The notes: generated by a model from the sequence alone, not told the origin. A stretch of DNA of 7,263 nt from an uncultured Clostridia bacterium (GCA_946402595.1 CAMIWY010000067.1:1-7263); one strand, 5' to 3'; shown: positions 1 through 5,272, numbered from the stretch's first letter. Numbers and translations: made by a program.

Positions 1-73
1 ATGGAATGATGATGGAAGTGTCGAGACCTCCTGAATACGCGAGTACTACTTTCTTGATGTCCTTCTTGTCCAT
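1..73 (-). CDS. argG: Argininosuccinate synthase, N-terminal fragment (runs off the window)
   Basis: Only the first 24 codons are present. Read on the minus strand from the ATG at 73 they give a basic start followed by VVLAYSGGLDTSIIIP. SGGLDTS is the PP-loop (ATP pyrophosphatase) signature of argininosuccinate synthase, the cytoplasmic enzyme that joins citrulline and aspartate using ATP in arginine synthesis. Other PP-loop enzymes share SGG.DS but the AYSGGLDTS form is characteristic of ArgG. The start is backed by AAGGGG 8 nt upstream. A consensus promoter with ARG-box-like sites lies about 100 bp upstream, which fits arginine control. The rest of the gene, and any argH partner, is outside the window. 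Confidence 0.93.
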   Translation of the reverse strand, partial: MDKKDIKKVVLAYSGGLDTSIIIP

Positions 74-124
74 TTCTTAAGCCCCTTGATTGATTTTCTT
101 GTTTTCTGTTCTGTTCTTGTTGTT

Positions 125-150
125 AATATTCATTTTTGTGAATATTTATA
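125..150. promoter_or_regulatory. Second ARG-box-like site, early transcribed region of argG
   Basis: An 8-bp inverted repeat, AATATTCA (125-132) and TGAATATT (139-146) around a 6-nt spacer, extends on the plus strand to TGAATATTTATA (139-150). That 12-mer is identical, in the opposite orientation, to the one in the promoter spacer, with centres 35 bp apart. It lies at about +15 to +40 of the argG transcript, so a bound ArgR hexamer could bridge both sites. Alternatively it is just an AT-rich hairpin in the leader. Confidence 0.5.
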
Positions 151-171
151 CCGTATTTTCATAATGTGGTT

Positions 172-200
172 ATTATAAATATTCATAAAGTGCATGTCAA
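172..200 (-). promoter_or_regulatory. argG sigma-A promoter, perfect -35 and -10
   Basis: On the minus strand TTGACA (200-195) is followed by a 17-nt spacer and TATAAT (177-172), so both hexamers and the spacing match the sigma-A consensus exactly. Transcription would start near 165, leaving an untranslated leader of about 90 nt before the argG ATG at 73. Such a strong core promoter normally needs a repressor, and an ARG-box-like site sits between its two hexamers. Confidence 0.88.
174..187. promoter_or_regulatory. Candidate ArgR/AhrC operator inside the argG promoter
   Basis: The minus strand reads TATGAATATTTATA here. It has the ATGAATA half-site typical of ARG boxes (family knowledge: TGAAT/ATTCA half-sites bound by arginine-loaded ArgR/AhrC hexamers). 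It covers the spacer and part of the -10, where binding would block RNA polymerase. The 12-mer TGAATATTTATA is repeated in inverted orientation at 139-150. The second half-site is degenerate, so single-box affinity is uncertain. Confidence 0.6.
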
Positions 201-306
201 TACATCTTTTTGTATATATATAAATACATGACCGCGCACCCCTTATTTTACAGCATGTTGAGTGTTTTGCGCTGAGGCCGGTCAACGGCATCCTTCTATT
301 ACAGGT

Positions 307-324
307 ATTGCATATTTATTCATT
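307..324 (-). promoter_or_regulatory. Remote ARG box upstream of argG
   Basis: The minus strand reads AATGAATAAATATGCAAT. Against the Bacillus AhrC box as I recall it (CATGAATAAAAATKCAAK) this matches 16 of 18 positions, the best match in the window. It sits about 107 bp upstream of the argG -35, between the promoter and the terminator of the cyclophilin gene. In Bacillus argC a distant operator works together with the promoter-proximal one, and a similar arrangement is inferred here. Confidence 0.5.
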
Positions 325-341
325 TTTGATGTAAATGACAT

Positions 342-380
342 AAAAAGCACCCGGGCTGCAGATGCCTGCTGCCCGGGTGC
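342..380 (-). terminator. Intrinsic terminator of the cyclophilin gene
   Basis: On the minus strand the stem arms GCACCCGGGC (380-371) and GCCCGGGTGC (356-347) pair over 10 bp. The stem continues through an inner GCAG/CTGC helix to a 4-nt loop and is followed by TTTTT (346-342). It lies 31 nt past the stop codon of the peptidyl-prolyl isomerase and separates that unit from the argG control region. Confidence 0.93.
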
Positions 381-410
381 TCTGGATAATCTAAGTGTTC
401 TGTCAGACCA

Positions 411-1067
411 TCAGTCTATGATCCTGATGGTCTCGATAACAGGCTGCTCTTCCTTAGGGATAGTTCCGTTATCGTCGACAGGCTTAGCTTCCTTGGCTAT
501 GATGTCCACGAATTCCATTCCCTCTGTTACATGTCCGAAAGCGGCATACTGTCCGTCGAGGAATTCAGAGTCCTCCTGTACGATGAAGAACTGCGAACTT
601 GCGCTGTCAGGGTCCTGAGCTCTTGCCATTGAGATGACTCCCTTCTTGTGGGAAATGTCATTGTTCACTCCGTTTGCTGCGAACTCGCCCTTGATATTCT
701 TGTCAGATCCGCCGGTTCCGTCTCCGTTCGGGTCGCCGCCCTGGATCATGAAGCCTTCCATGATTCTGTGGAAAGTAAGACCGTCATAGAATCCCTCAGT
801 GGCCAGGTCCATGAAATTCTGAACGGTGATCGGCGCCTTGTCTCCGTCGAGTTCTACCTTGACAGTTCCGAAATCCTTTATAACAATCTCTGCATGATGG
901 ATGCCGATAGGCTCTGCAGCAGGTTCTTCTGCCTGCTCTTCTGTCTGTTCAGTCTCTGCAGGCTCCTCAGCCGGAGCTTCTTCAGAGCTTCCTCCGCAGC
1001 CTGCCATAGTCAGCACCATTACCATCATCAGCATAATAACGCCTGTGATTTTGATTAACTTTTTCAC
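411..1067 (-). CDS. Cyclophilin-type peptidyl-prolyl cis-trans isomerase, predicted lipoprotein
   Basis: Catalyses proline cis-trans isomerisation, here probably helping secreted proteins fold on the outer face of the membrane. Residues 1-23 form a lipoprotein signal peptide (MKKLIK, then a hydrophobic run) ending in MAGC with the lipidation Cys at 24. Residues 26-55 are a Glu/Pro/Ala-rich acidic linker. Residues 57-218 are a single cyclophilin domain, with FHR at 99-101 (catalytic Arg 101), GFMIQGGD at 105-112, MARA at 147-150 and SQFFI at 158-162. The active-site His of human CypA appears replaced by Tyr 174, and the Trp position by Leu 170, as in many bacterial forms. The start is a GTG with GAAGGAG 9 nt upstream (1077-1083); this start is needed to keep the KK signal peptide. 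It lies 101 bp downstream of the racemase gene with no clear terminator between, so the two may be co-transcribed. Confidence 0.93.
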   Translation of the reverse strand: MKKLIKITGVIMLMMVMVLTMAGCGGSSEEAPAEEPAETEQTEEQAEEPAAEPIGIHHAEIVIKDFGTVKVELDGDKAPITVQNFMDLATEGFYDGLTFHRIMEGFMIQGGDPNGDGTGGSDKNIKGEFAANGVNNDISHKKGVISMARAQDPDSASSQFFIVQEDSEFLDGQYAAFGHVTEGMEFVDIIAKEAKPVDDNGTIPKEEQPVIETIRIID

Positions 1068-1168
1068 TTTAGATATCTCCTTCTCTTGCTATTTTTACCG
1101 GCACTGCATTCACATTTCAGCCTTCTCCTTCTGGCTCCGCTGGCTTTCATATGATGCCGATCTATTAA

Positions 1169-1840
1169 CTATCTGAGCCCTGTCATGGCTGTGAACATCT
1201 CATCTGCCGGATCGATGACCGGAATGCTGCAGAACTTATCCAGTTCATGTCTCAGATACGGGAAATGTGTGCAGCCGAGTATGAGCGCTTCGCAGCCGCA
1301 TGTCTCCATGTACTTTACCATGTGCTTTACACCGCACTTCTCCACAATCTCTTCAGGCGGCAGTCCGTGCTCGATGGAACTTACTATCGCCATATTCCCG
1401 GATCCGATCACGTACATGTCCGGATTGGCTTCGAGCAAAGTTTCTTCTATTTTATATGCGGACAGATTGTGAGCTGCGATCAGCCCTACTCTTCCGTATT
1501 TCTGACCGAGCCTCCTGTACACCTGCAGCGGAGTATATACCTTTACACCTTTTTCCTCTGCATAAGTGTCGAAGTCGAAAGCTCCGGACAGCGAATTGCA
1601 GTAGATGAAGAAGTCCTCTACCCCGTCTTTGATTGCAGCGTCGAATATCTCATCAAGATGTCTGCGCTTTGTCTCATAGTCTGAGTACTGGAATCTCACC
1701 TGGGCATCGCAGTCCTCTGCAGCCGGCATGTACAGCGGCATGACAACAGGCGTACAGTATTCCGCACTTCTCTTCTCCAGATACTCGACTCCCATCCGGG
1801 TATCTACGGGAGTACCCGCGATTACAGCTGTTTTGATCAT
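1169..1840 (-). CDS. Aspartate/glutamate racemase family protein (MurI-like)
   Basis: A cytoplasmic cofactor-independent racemase-fold protein of 223 aa. The two-cysteine active site of the family is visible: Cys 81 in YCNSLSG and Cys 190 in LILGCTHFPYL. The second closely resembles the GCTHYP motif of glutamate racemase, which makes D-glutamate for peptidoglycan. The N-terminus differs from true MurI: in place of the DSGVGG loop it reads AGTPVDTRMGVEYL, and the YFGDTARVPYG segment is absent. It is also shorter than typical MurI (about 260-280 aa). I therefore assign the family and leave the substrate open between glutamate, aspartate and another acidic amino acid. The ATG at 1840 has a G-rich ribosome binding site (AAGGGGG) about 8 nt upstream. 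It is divergent from the FAD dehydrogenase gene. Confidence 0.85.
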   Translation of the reverse strand: MIKTAVIAGTPVDTRMGVEYLEKRSAEYCTPVVMPLYMPAAEDCDAQVRFQYSDYETKRRHLDEIFDAAIKDGVEDFFIYCNSLSGAFDFDTYAEEKGVKVYTPLQVYRRLGQKYGRVGLIAAHNLSAYKIEETLLEANPDMYVIGSGNMAIVSSIEHGLPPEEIVEKCGVKHMVKYMETCGCEALILGCTHFPYLRHELDKFCSIPVIDPADEMFTAMTGLR

Positions 1841-2038
1841 ATCTCTACCCCCTTGCGTCAGGCCGGATGCCTGCAGCGGTTCTCACAGGTCAGCCGGCAC
1901 CATCTGCCAAACACAGATATTATACGCTTTTCGATCCTCATCCGCTAGCATGCATATATGGTTTCGGCCCGTCAGATGGCATTGCATTTATAGATATAAT
2001 GAGTCTGGCGTATTATAATAGGAAAAGAACCGGGTATA

Positions 2039-2045
2039 AGGAAGG
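2039..2045 (+). promoter_or_regulatory. Ribosome binding site that fixes the dehydrogenase start at 2055
   Basis: AGGAAGG ends 9 nt before the ATG at 2055. An in-frame GTG at 2046 overlaps the G-run and would leave only 3-4 nt of spacing, so the ATG, giving an MDYDVIIIGAGPGG start, is preferred. Confidence 0.7.
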
Positions 2046-2054
2046 GTGAAAAAT

Positions 2055-3461
2055 ATGGATTATGATGTGATAATAATAGGCGCCGGCCCTGGTGGTATAT
2101 ATGCCGCTTACGAGCTGGTTAAGAATAACAGCAGCCTCAGGATCGGAGTTTTCGAATCCGGCCATGAGCTGAGCAAGAGGAAATGCCCTATCGATGGTGT
2201 CAAGGTGAAAAGCTGCATCGGCTGCAAGAGCTGCTCGATCATGAGCGGATTCGGAGGTGCAGGTGCTTTTTCTGACGGAAAGTACAACATCACCAATGAT
2301 TTCGGCGGTACGCTGTATGAATACATCGGTAAGGAAGAGGCTCTCAGTCTGATGCACTATGTAGACGATATCAACATGGCAAACGGCGGTGCGGGCACTA
2401 AGCTGTACACGACAGCCAACACCAGGTTCAAGACCATCTGCTCGCAGAACAAGCTGCAGCTCCTCGATGCTTCGGTAAGACACCTCGGCACGGACAAGAA
2501 CTATGTCGTCCTCGAGAATCTGTACAGCCAGCTTAAGGACAAGGCCGATTTCTTCTTCGACACACCGGTCAGGCACGTTGAAATACTGCAGGATGAAGCA
2601 TCCGCCGGGACGGATGGATCCCCTGAATACTACAAAGTCATCACTGATGACGGGGAGTATACCTGCAGCCGCTGCATCGTGTCGGTCGGCAGAAGCGGCA
2701 GCAAGTGGATGGAGCAGATATGCAAAGAGCTTCAGATCCCGACAGAGTCCAACCGAGTCGACATCGGAGTCCGTGTTGAGCTGCCGGCGGAGCTTTTCGC
2801 GCACCTCACGGACGAGCTGTACGAGAGCAAAATTGTCTACAGGACTGAGACGTTCGAAGACAAGGTCCGCACGTTCTGCATGAACCCGCGCGGAAGTGTC
2901 GTAAACGAGAACACCAACGGGATCGTTACGGTCAATGGTCACAGTTACGAAGATCCGGAACGCCAGACAGGCAACACGAATTTTGCACTGCTGGTATCCA
3001 AGCATTTCTCTGTGCCGTTCAAGGACAGCAACGGTTACGGCGAGAGCATCGCAAGGCTCTCCAACATGCTGGGCGGCGGCGTTATCGTTCAGAGATTCGG
3101 TGACCTCATAAGAGGCCGCAGGACCAACCACAAGAGGCTGTCTGACAGCTTTGTCATCCCGACACTCAAGGCTGAGCCGGGCGACCTGAGTCTGGTGCTG
3201 CCTAAGAGGATCCTCGATGACATAATCGAGATGATTTACGCTCTTGATAAGATCGCACCGGGAACAGCCAACGATGATACCCTGCTCTACGGAGTCGAGG
3301 TCAAGTTCTACAACATGGAAGTCAAGCTGGATGAGCATCTCGAGACAGAGCACAAAGGCCTCTACATGATCGGTGACGGCAGCGGAGTCACACACTCGCT
3401 CTCACACGCATCGGCAAGCGGAGTCTTCGTGGCACGTGAGATACTAGGGCAGTATGCTTAG
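2055..3461 (+). CDS. FAD-dependent dehydrogenase of the COG2509 type (NAD(P)/FAD-dependent oxidoreductase)
   Basis: A soluble flavoprotein of 468 aa whose substrate is unknown. Residues 1-14 carry the Rossmann dinucleotide-binding motif GAGPGG (9-14), followed by an acidic residue (Glu 34) at the end of the second strand that would bind the adenosine ribose. Four cysteines follow at 44, 54, 57 and 60 (C-x9-C-x2-C-x2-C), then SGFGGAGAFSDGK (64-76), a stretch I recognise from the uncharacterised FAD-dependent dehydrogenase family COG2509. The C-terminal end has the second FAD-contact motif, YMIGDGSGVTHSLSHA, with GDGSG at 440-444. The cysteines could hold an iron-sulfur cluster, or be redox-active; this is inference. 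The gene stands alone between divergent and convergent neighbours and ends in a strong terminator. The region upstream (1841-2054) has TATAAT at 2014-2019 but no convincing -35. Confidence 0.88.
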   Translation: MDYDVIIIGAGPGGIYAAYELVKNNSSLRIGVFESGHELSKRKCPIDGVKVKSCIGCKSCSIMSGFGGAGAFSDGKYNITNDFGGTLYEYIGKEEALSLMHYVDDINMANGGAGTKLYTTANTRFKTICSQNKLQLLDASVRHLGTDKNYVVLENLYSQLKDKADFFFDTPVRHVEILQDEASAGTDGSPEYYKVITDDGEYTCSRCIVSVGRSGSKWMEQICKELQIPTESNRVDIGVRVELPAELFAHLTDELYESKIVYRTETFEDKVRTFCMNPRGSVVNENTNGIVTVNGHSYEDPERQTGNTNFALLVSKHFSVPFKDSNGYGESIARLSNMLGGGVIVQRFGDLIRGRRTNHKRLSDSFVIPTLKAEPGDLSLVLPKRILDDIIEMIYALDKIAPGTANDDTLLYGVEVKFYNMEVKLDEHLETEHKGLYMIGDGSGVTHSLSHASASGVFVAREILGQYA

Positions 3462-3475
3462 TCGCGCATTTGGCT

Positions 3476-3525
3476 AAAAAATCAGGCGCAGGATCAGGTT
3501 ATTCCCTGTATCCTGCGCCATTTTT
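3476..3525. terminator. Bidirectional terminator between the dehydrogenase and transporter genes
   Basis: The arms GGCGCAGGAT (3485-3494) and ATCCTGCGCC (3510-3519) form a perfect 10-bp stem, with a further CAGG/CCTG helix inside. On the plus strand it is followed by TTTTT (3521-3525); on the minus strand by six T (3481-3476) after a TGA gap. It can end both convergent transcripts. The last T residues of the plus tract overlap the transporter stop codon (3524-3526). Confidence 0.92.
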
Positions 3526-4417
3526 ATTCTCTCTGCCCTATCACAGTCGCGGCAAGGATTATTGCGGCTCCTGCCATCTCGCGGGCGCTCATCATTTCTC
3601 CGAGGAATACCGCGCCGAAGACGGCTGCAAGAACGGCCTCCAGGCTCATGATCAGCGCCGCAGTCGATGAGTCTGTATACTTCTGGCCGATGGTCTGCAT
3701 GGTGTATCCGGTCGCTGTCGGGCCCAGTGTCTGATAGATAAGAATCGGGATCCCGGCAAAGACCCCCGGGAGCTGCCAGCCTTCCATGATCAGGGCTATG
3801 ACCATGCCTACTATCCCGCAGAACCAGAACTGAAGGCATGAGATCGCCAGGGCGTTATCCTTATCCACGTATTCATTGACCATTACGATCTGCGCTGCGA
3901 AAGCCGCTGCACTTACGAGTGTCCACCAGTCACCCGGCGTTGCACCACTGAGGCCTCCGTGAAGGCTCATTACTGCAAAGCCTGCCATAGCCGCAATCAC
4001 GCATACCACGGACTTCTTTCTTACCTTCTCCCCAAGCAGAACGCTGAAGAAAGGCACCATTACTATATAAAGGGCCGAGATGAATCCCGACTTGCCTGCG
4101 CTTACAGTGAGAAGACCGATCTGCTGGGCCTCAGTTCCTATGAGCAGAAACAATCCGCAGACAAGGCAGGCCATGAGAAGTTTCTTCTTTCTGTGTTCGA
4201 TCTGCGATGCTGAGTTCACGGCGCGCGAAAGGTATCCGCTCTTCTTCAGCGAGCGGATCATGAACGGAGTCAGAAGCATGGCTGCAAGGAGCTGTCTCAC
4301 TGCGTTGAATGTCATCGGCGGCATCACCTCGTTGCCGAGCTTCTGGGATATGAACCCTGATCCCCACATAGCAGCTGTGAGAAGCAGGGCGAGACTGCCT
4401 TTGGTCCTGTTACTCAT
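3524..4417 (-). CDS. DMT superfamily permease with two EamA domains
   Basis: An integral membrane protein of 297 aa, the usual size for ten-helix EamA transporters, which mostly export metabolites or amino acids; the substrate cannot be read from sequence. The two homologous halves are clear. The first opens with LLLTAAMWGSGFISQK and ends in GFISALYIVMVPFFSVLLGEK; the second ends in SSTAALIMSLEAVLAAVFG followed by AVFLGE. Both halves share the family pattern of a helix that ends in LGE. The first-half loop is basic and long (RSLKKSGYLSR to EHRKKK), consistent with a cytoplasmic side. I place the start at the ATG 4417, which has GGAGG 6 nt upstream, in preference to an in-frame ATG at 4471, which would add 18 hydrophilic residues and overlap the leader hairpins. 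It is convergent with the dehydrogenase gene and divergent from rplM. Confidence 0.9.
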   Translation of the reverse strand: MSNRTKGSLALLLTAAMWGSGFISQKLGNEVMPPMTFNAVRQLLAAMLLTPFMIRSLKKSGYLSRAVNSASQIEHRKKKLLMACLVCGLFLLIGTEAQQIGLLTVSAGKSGFISALYIVMVPFFSVLLGEKVRKKSVVCVIAAMAGFAVMSLHGGLSGATPGDWWTLVSAAAFAAQIVMVNEYVDKDNALAISCLQFWFCGIVGMVIALIMEGWQLPGVFAGIPILIYQTLGPTATGYTMQTIGQKYTDSSTAALIMSLEAVLAAVFGAVFLGEMMSAREMAGAAIILAATVIGQRE

Positions 4418-4423
4418 TATCTG

Positions 4424-4439
4424 CCTCCGGTTGTCCGGA
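4424..4439 (-). promoter_or_regulatory. Transporter ribosome binding site inside a possible masking hairpin
   Basis: GGAGG (4428-4424) lies 6 nt before the ATG at 4417. The mRNA stretch TCCGG-ACAA-CCGGA (4439-4426) can fold into a 5-bp, 4-nt-loop hairpin that takes up the first three bases of GGAGG. The same bases are part of a perfect 12-bp palindrome, TTGTCCGGACAA (4431-4442). Whether this controls translation is inference. Confidence 0.5.
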
Positions 4440-4446
4440 CAATTAC

Positions 4447-4477
4447 TGCCTGACTCTGCATTTTGCATCATCAGGCA
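4447..4477. repeat. Near-perfect 31-bp inverted repeat in the transporter leader
   Basis: The arms TGCCTGA (4447-4453) and TCAGGCA (4471-4477) enclose inner arms TGCA (4457-4460) and TGCA (4464-4467), with 3-nt unpaired stretches placed symmetrically between them. It lies just downstream of the inferred transcription start. It could be a dimeric-regulator operator or a leader hairpin. Confidence 0.5.
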
Positions 4478-4491
4478 AAACGAACGATGCT

Positions 4492-4520
4492 ATTCTATAA
4501 TCCCGTGCGTCCTAAATCAA
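4492..4520 (-). promoter_or_regulatory. Candidate promoter of the EamA transporter gene
   Basis: On the minus strand TTGATT (4520-4515) and TAGAAT (4497-4492) are separated by 17 nt, matching 4/6 and 5/6 of the sigma-A hexamers. The start would be near 4486, giving a leader of about 69 nt that contains the 31-bp inverted repeat and the SD-overlapping hairpin. Confidence 0.5.
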
Positions 4521-4581
4521 GCCGGACCGCTCCGAAAGATTTGCGGCCGCCCGAATAATGTTTTACAAAGCGAAGAAAAGC

Positions 4582-4601
4582 GCGAAAAATCAACTTTTCG
4601 C
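4582..4601. repeat. Inverted repeat abutting the rplM -35
   Basis: GCGAAAA (4582-4588) and TTTTCGC (4595-4601) form a 7-bp inverted repeat around a 6-nt spacer, ending one base before the TTGACT of the rplM promoter. The A/T-rich arms may act as an UP-like element or protein site. It is a weak terminator candidate at best. Confidence 0.4.
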
Positions 4602-4630
4602 TTGACTTGAACCGCCTGCGATAATATACT
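4602..4630 (+). promoter_or_regulatory. Promoter of the rplM-rpsI operon
   Basis: TTGACT (4602-4607), a 17-nt spacer and TATACT (4625-4630) match five of six bases in each sigma-A hexamer. Initiation near 4637 would give a leader of about 190 nt before the rplM ATG, long for a ribosomal protein operon unless it carries control elements. Confidence 0.8.
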
Positions 4631-4636
4631 GATTAG

Positions 4637-4826
4637 GCTGTCGTCACTATGTGCAGACAGTAGCAAAGCCAAAGCAGGCCCCGGAGGCCGGCAGCTGAGG
4701 CACTAATAATTTATTACTAGTAATGCCGAAAAAGTACGAAGTACCGAGTAGGCGGACCGAAAAAGGGTTCGAAGTGCAGATCACAGAATCTGCCCACGGA
4801 ACTGAGTAGGTAGAAAGGACAAAAGA
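4637..4826 (+). promoter_or_regulatory. Structured 5' leader of rplM (ribosomal protein leader, L13-leader type suspected)
   Basis: In order, the leader contains: a hairpin CTGTC/GACAG (4638-4642 with 4656-4660) with an inner CAC/GTG; a GC-rich GGCC/GGCC hairpin (4677-4680 with 4686-4689); an AT-rich hairpin closed by CTA/TAG (4701-4720 region); and two tandem copies of a conserved motif (4725-4811). The ribosome binding site AAAGGA (4814-4819) follows 7 nt before the ATG. There is no T-tract terminator in the leader, so translational control is more likely than attenuation. Firmicute rplM operons are known to carry an autoregulatory L13 leader; I cannot confirm here that this is the same Rfam family. 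Confidence 0.65.
4725..4811 (+). repeat. Tandem RNA motif: two copies with compensating stem changes
   Basis: Copy 1 (4725-4753) is closed by GCC/GGC with an inner stem GTAC/GTAC. Copy 2 (4756-4811) is closed by ACC/GGT with an inner stem GTTC/GAAC, extended by a GCAGAT/ATCTGC hairpin. Only two bases separate the copies. The stems differ in a pair-preserving way, while the internal-loop strands are the same in both: GAAAAA on the 5' side and GAGTA followed by GG on the 3' side. AGUA facing GAA next to a GG/CC stem is the pattern of the bulged-G (loop E) RNA module. Copy 2 ends two bases before the AAAGGA ribosome binding site. Confidence 0.65.
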
Positions 4827-5255
4827 ATGAAGTCTTACATCGCTAAGCCATCAGATATCGACCGCAAGTGGTACGTTATCGATGCAGAAGGCAAGACTCT
4901 CGGAAAGCTCGCAGTTGAAGCAGCTATGATCCTGAGAGGAAAGAAGAAGCCGACTTACACACCTCACATCGATACCGGTGACTACGTCATCGTTATCAAC
5001 GCTGAGAAGGTAGCTGTAACAGGCAAGAAGGAATCTGACAAGGTTTACAAGAGACACAGCGGTTATCCGGGCGGACTCAAGGAGACCACACTCGGAGAGA
5101 TGAGAGCTAAGAAGCCTGAAGAGATCATCATGCACGCTGTAAAGGGCATGATGCCTAAGGGCAGACTCGGACGTCAGATGTTCAAGAAGCTGAAGGTTTA
5201 TGCAGGCCCTGAGCACCCACACACAGCTCAGAAGCCGGAAGAATGGAATTTCTAG
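4827..5255 (+). CDS. rplM: 50S ribosomal protein L13
   Basis: An early-assembling large-subunit protein that binds 23S rRNA. The 142-aa length is the standard bacterial size. Diagnostic stretches are KWYVIDAEGKTLGKLA (14-29), HIDTGDYVIVINAEKVAVTG (47-66), RHSGYPGGLK (76-85) and AVKGMMPKGRLGRQMFKKLK (104-123), followed by VYAGPEHPH. The ATG has AAAGGA 7 nt upstream. Codon use is strongly biased (AAG, GAG, AGA, ATC, CTC), as expected for a highly expressed gene. It is the first gene of a two-gene operon with rpsI, 17 nt downstream, and is probably controlled through its long leader. Confidence 0.99.
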   Translation: MKSYIAKPSDIDRKWYVIDAEGKTLGKLAVEAAMILRGKKKPTYTPHIDTGDYVIVINAEKVAVTGKKESDKVYKRHSGYPGGLKETTLGEMRAKKPEEIIMHAVKGMMPKGRLGRQMFKKLKVYAGPEHPHTAQKPEEWNF

Positions 5256-5272
5256 GAAAGGAGGAATAAGAA

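Noticed and set aside
211..228. TATATATA-rich dyad upstream of the argG promoter
   Set aside because: Low-complexity AT sequence gives such symmetry by chance; there is no ARG-box half-site in it.
1068..1168. Terminator or internal promoter between the racemase and cyclophilin genes
   Set aside because: Only weak AGCC/GGCT pairing without a T-tract and a poor CTGAAA-17-TAAAAA pair are present; neither is convincing.
1995..2019. Promoter for the FAD dehydrogenase at one of two TATAAT strings (1995-2000, 2014-2019)
   Set aside because: Neither has a -35-like hexamer at 16-18 nt nor an extended -10 TGN, so I do not list it, although some promoter must be nearby.
2013..3395. A 460-codon open frame on the minus strand
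   Set aside because: It lies wholly antisense to the FAD dehydrogenase, has no ribosome binding site or recognisable motif, and its odd composition (rich in Val, Arg and Asp) is what antisense reading of the real codons produces.
4080..4610. A 176-codon plus-strand open frame
   Set aside because: It is antisense to the EamA gene, then runs through the intergenic promoters with no domain or start signal; a shadow of the transporter.
4725..4811. T-box leader before rplM (AGTA/GAA loop and a GGCGGACCG string)
   Set aside because: The T-box sequence with TGGNACC, a specifier stem and a terminator/antiterminator pair are missing, and rplM is not an amino-acid or tRNA-ligase gene.
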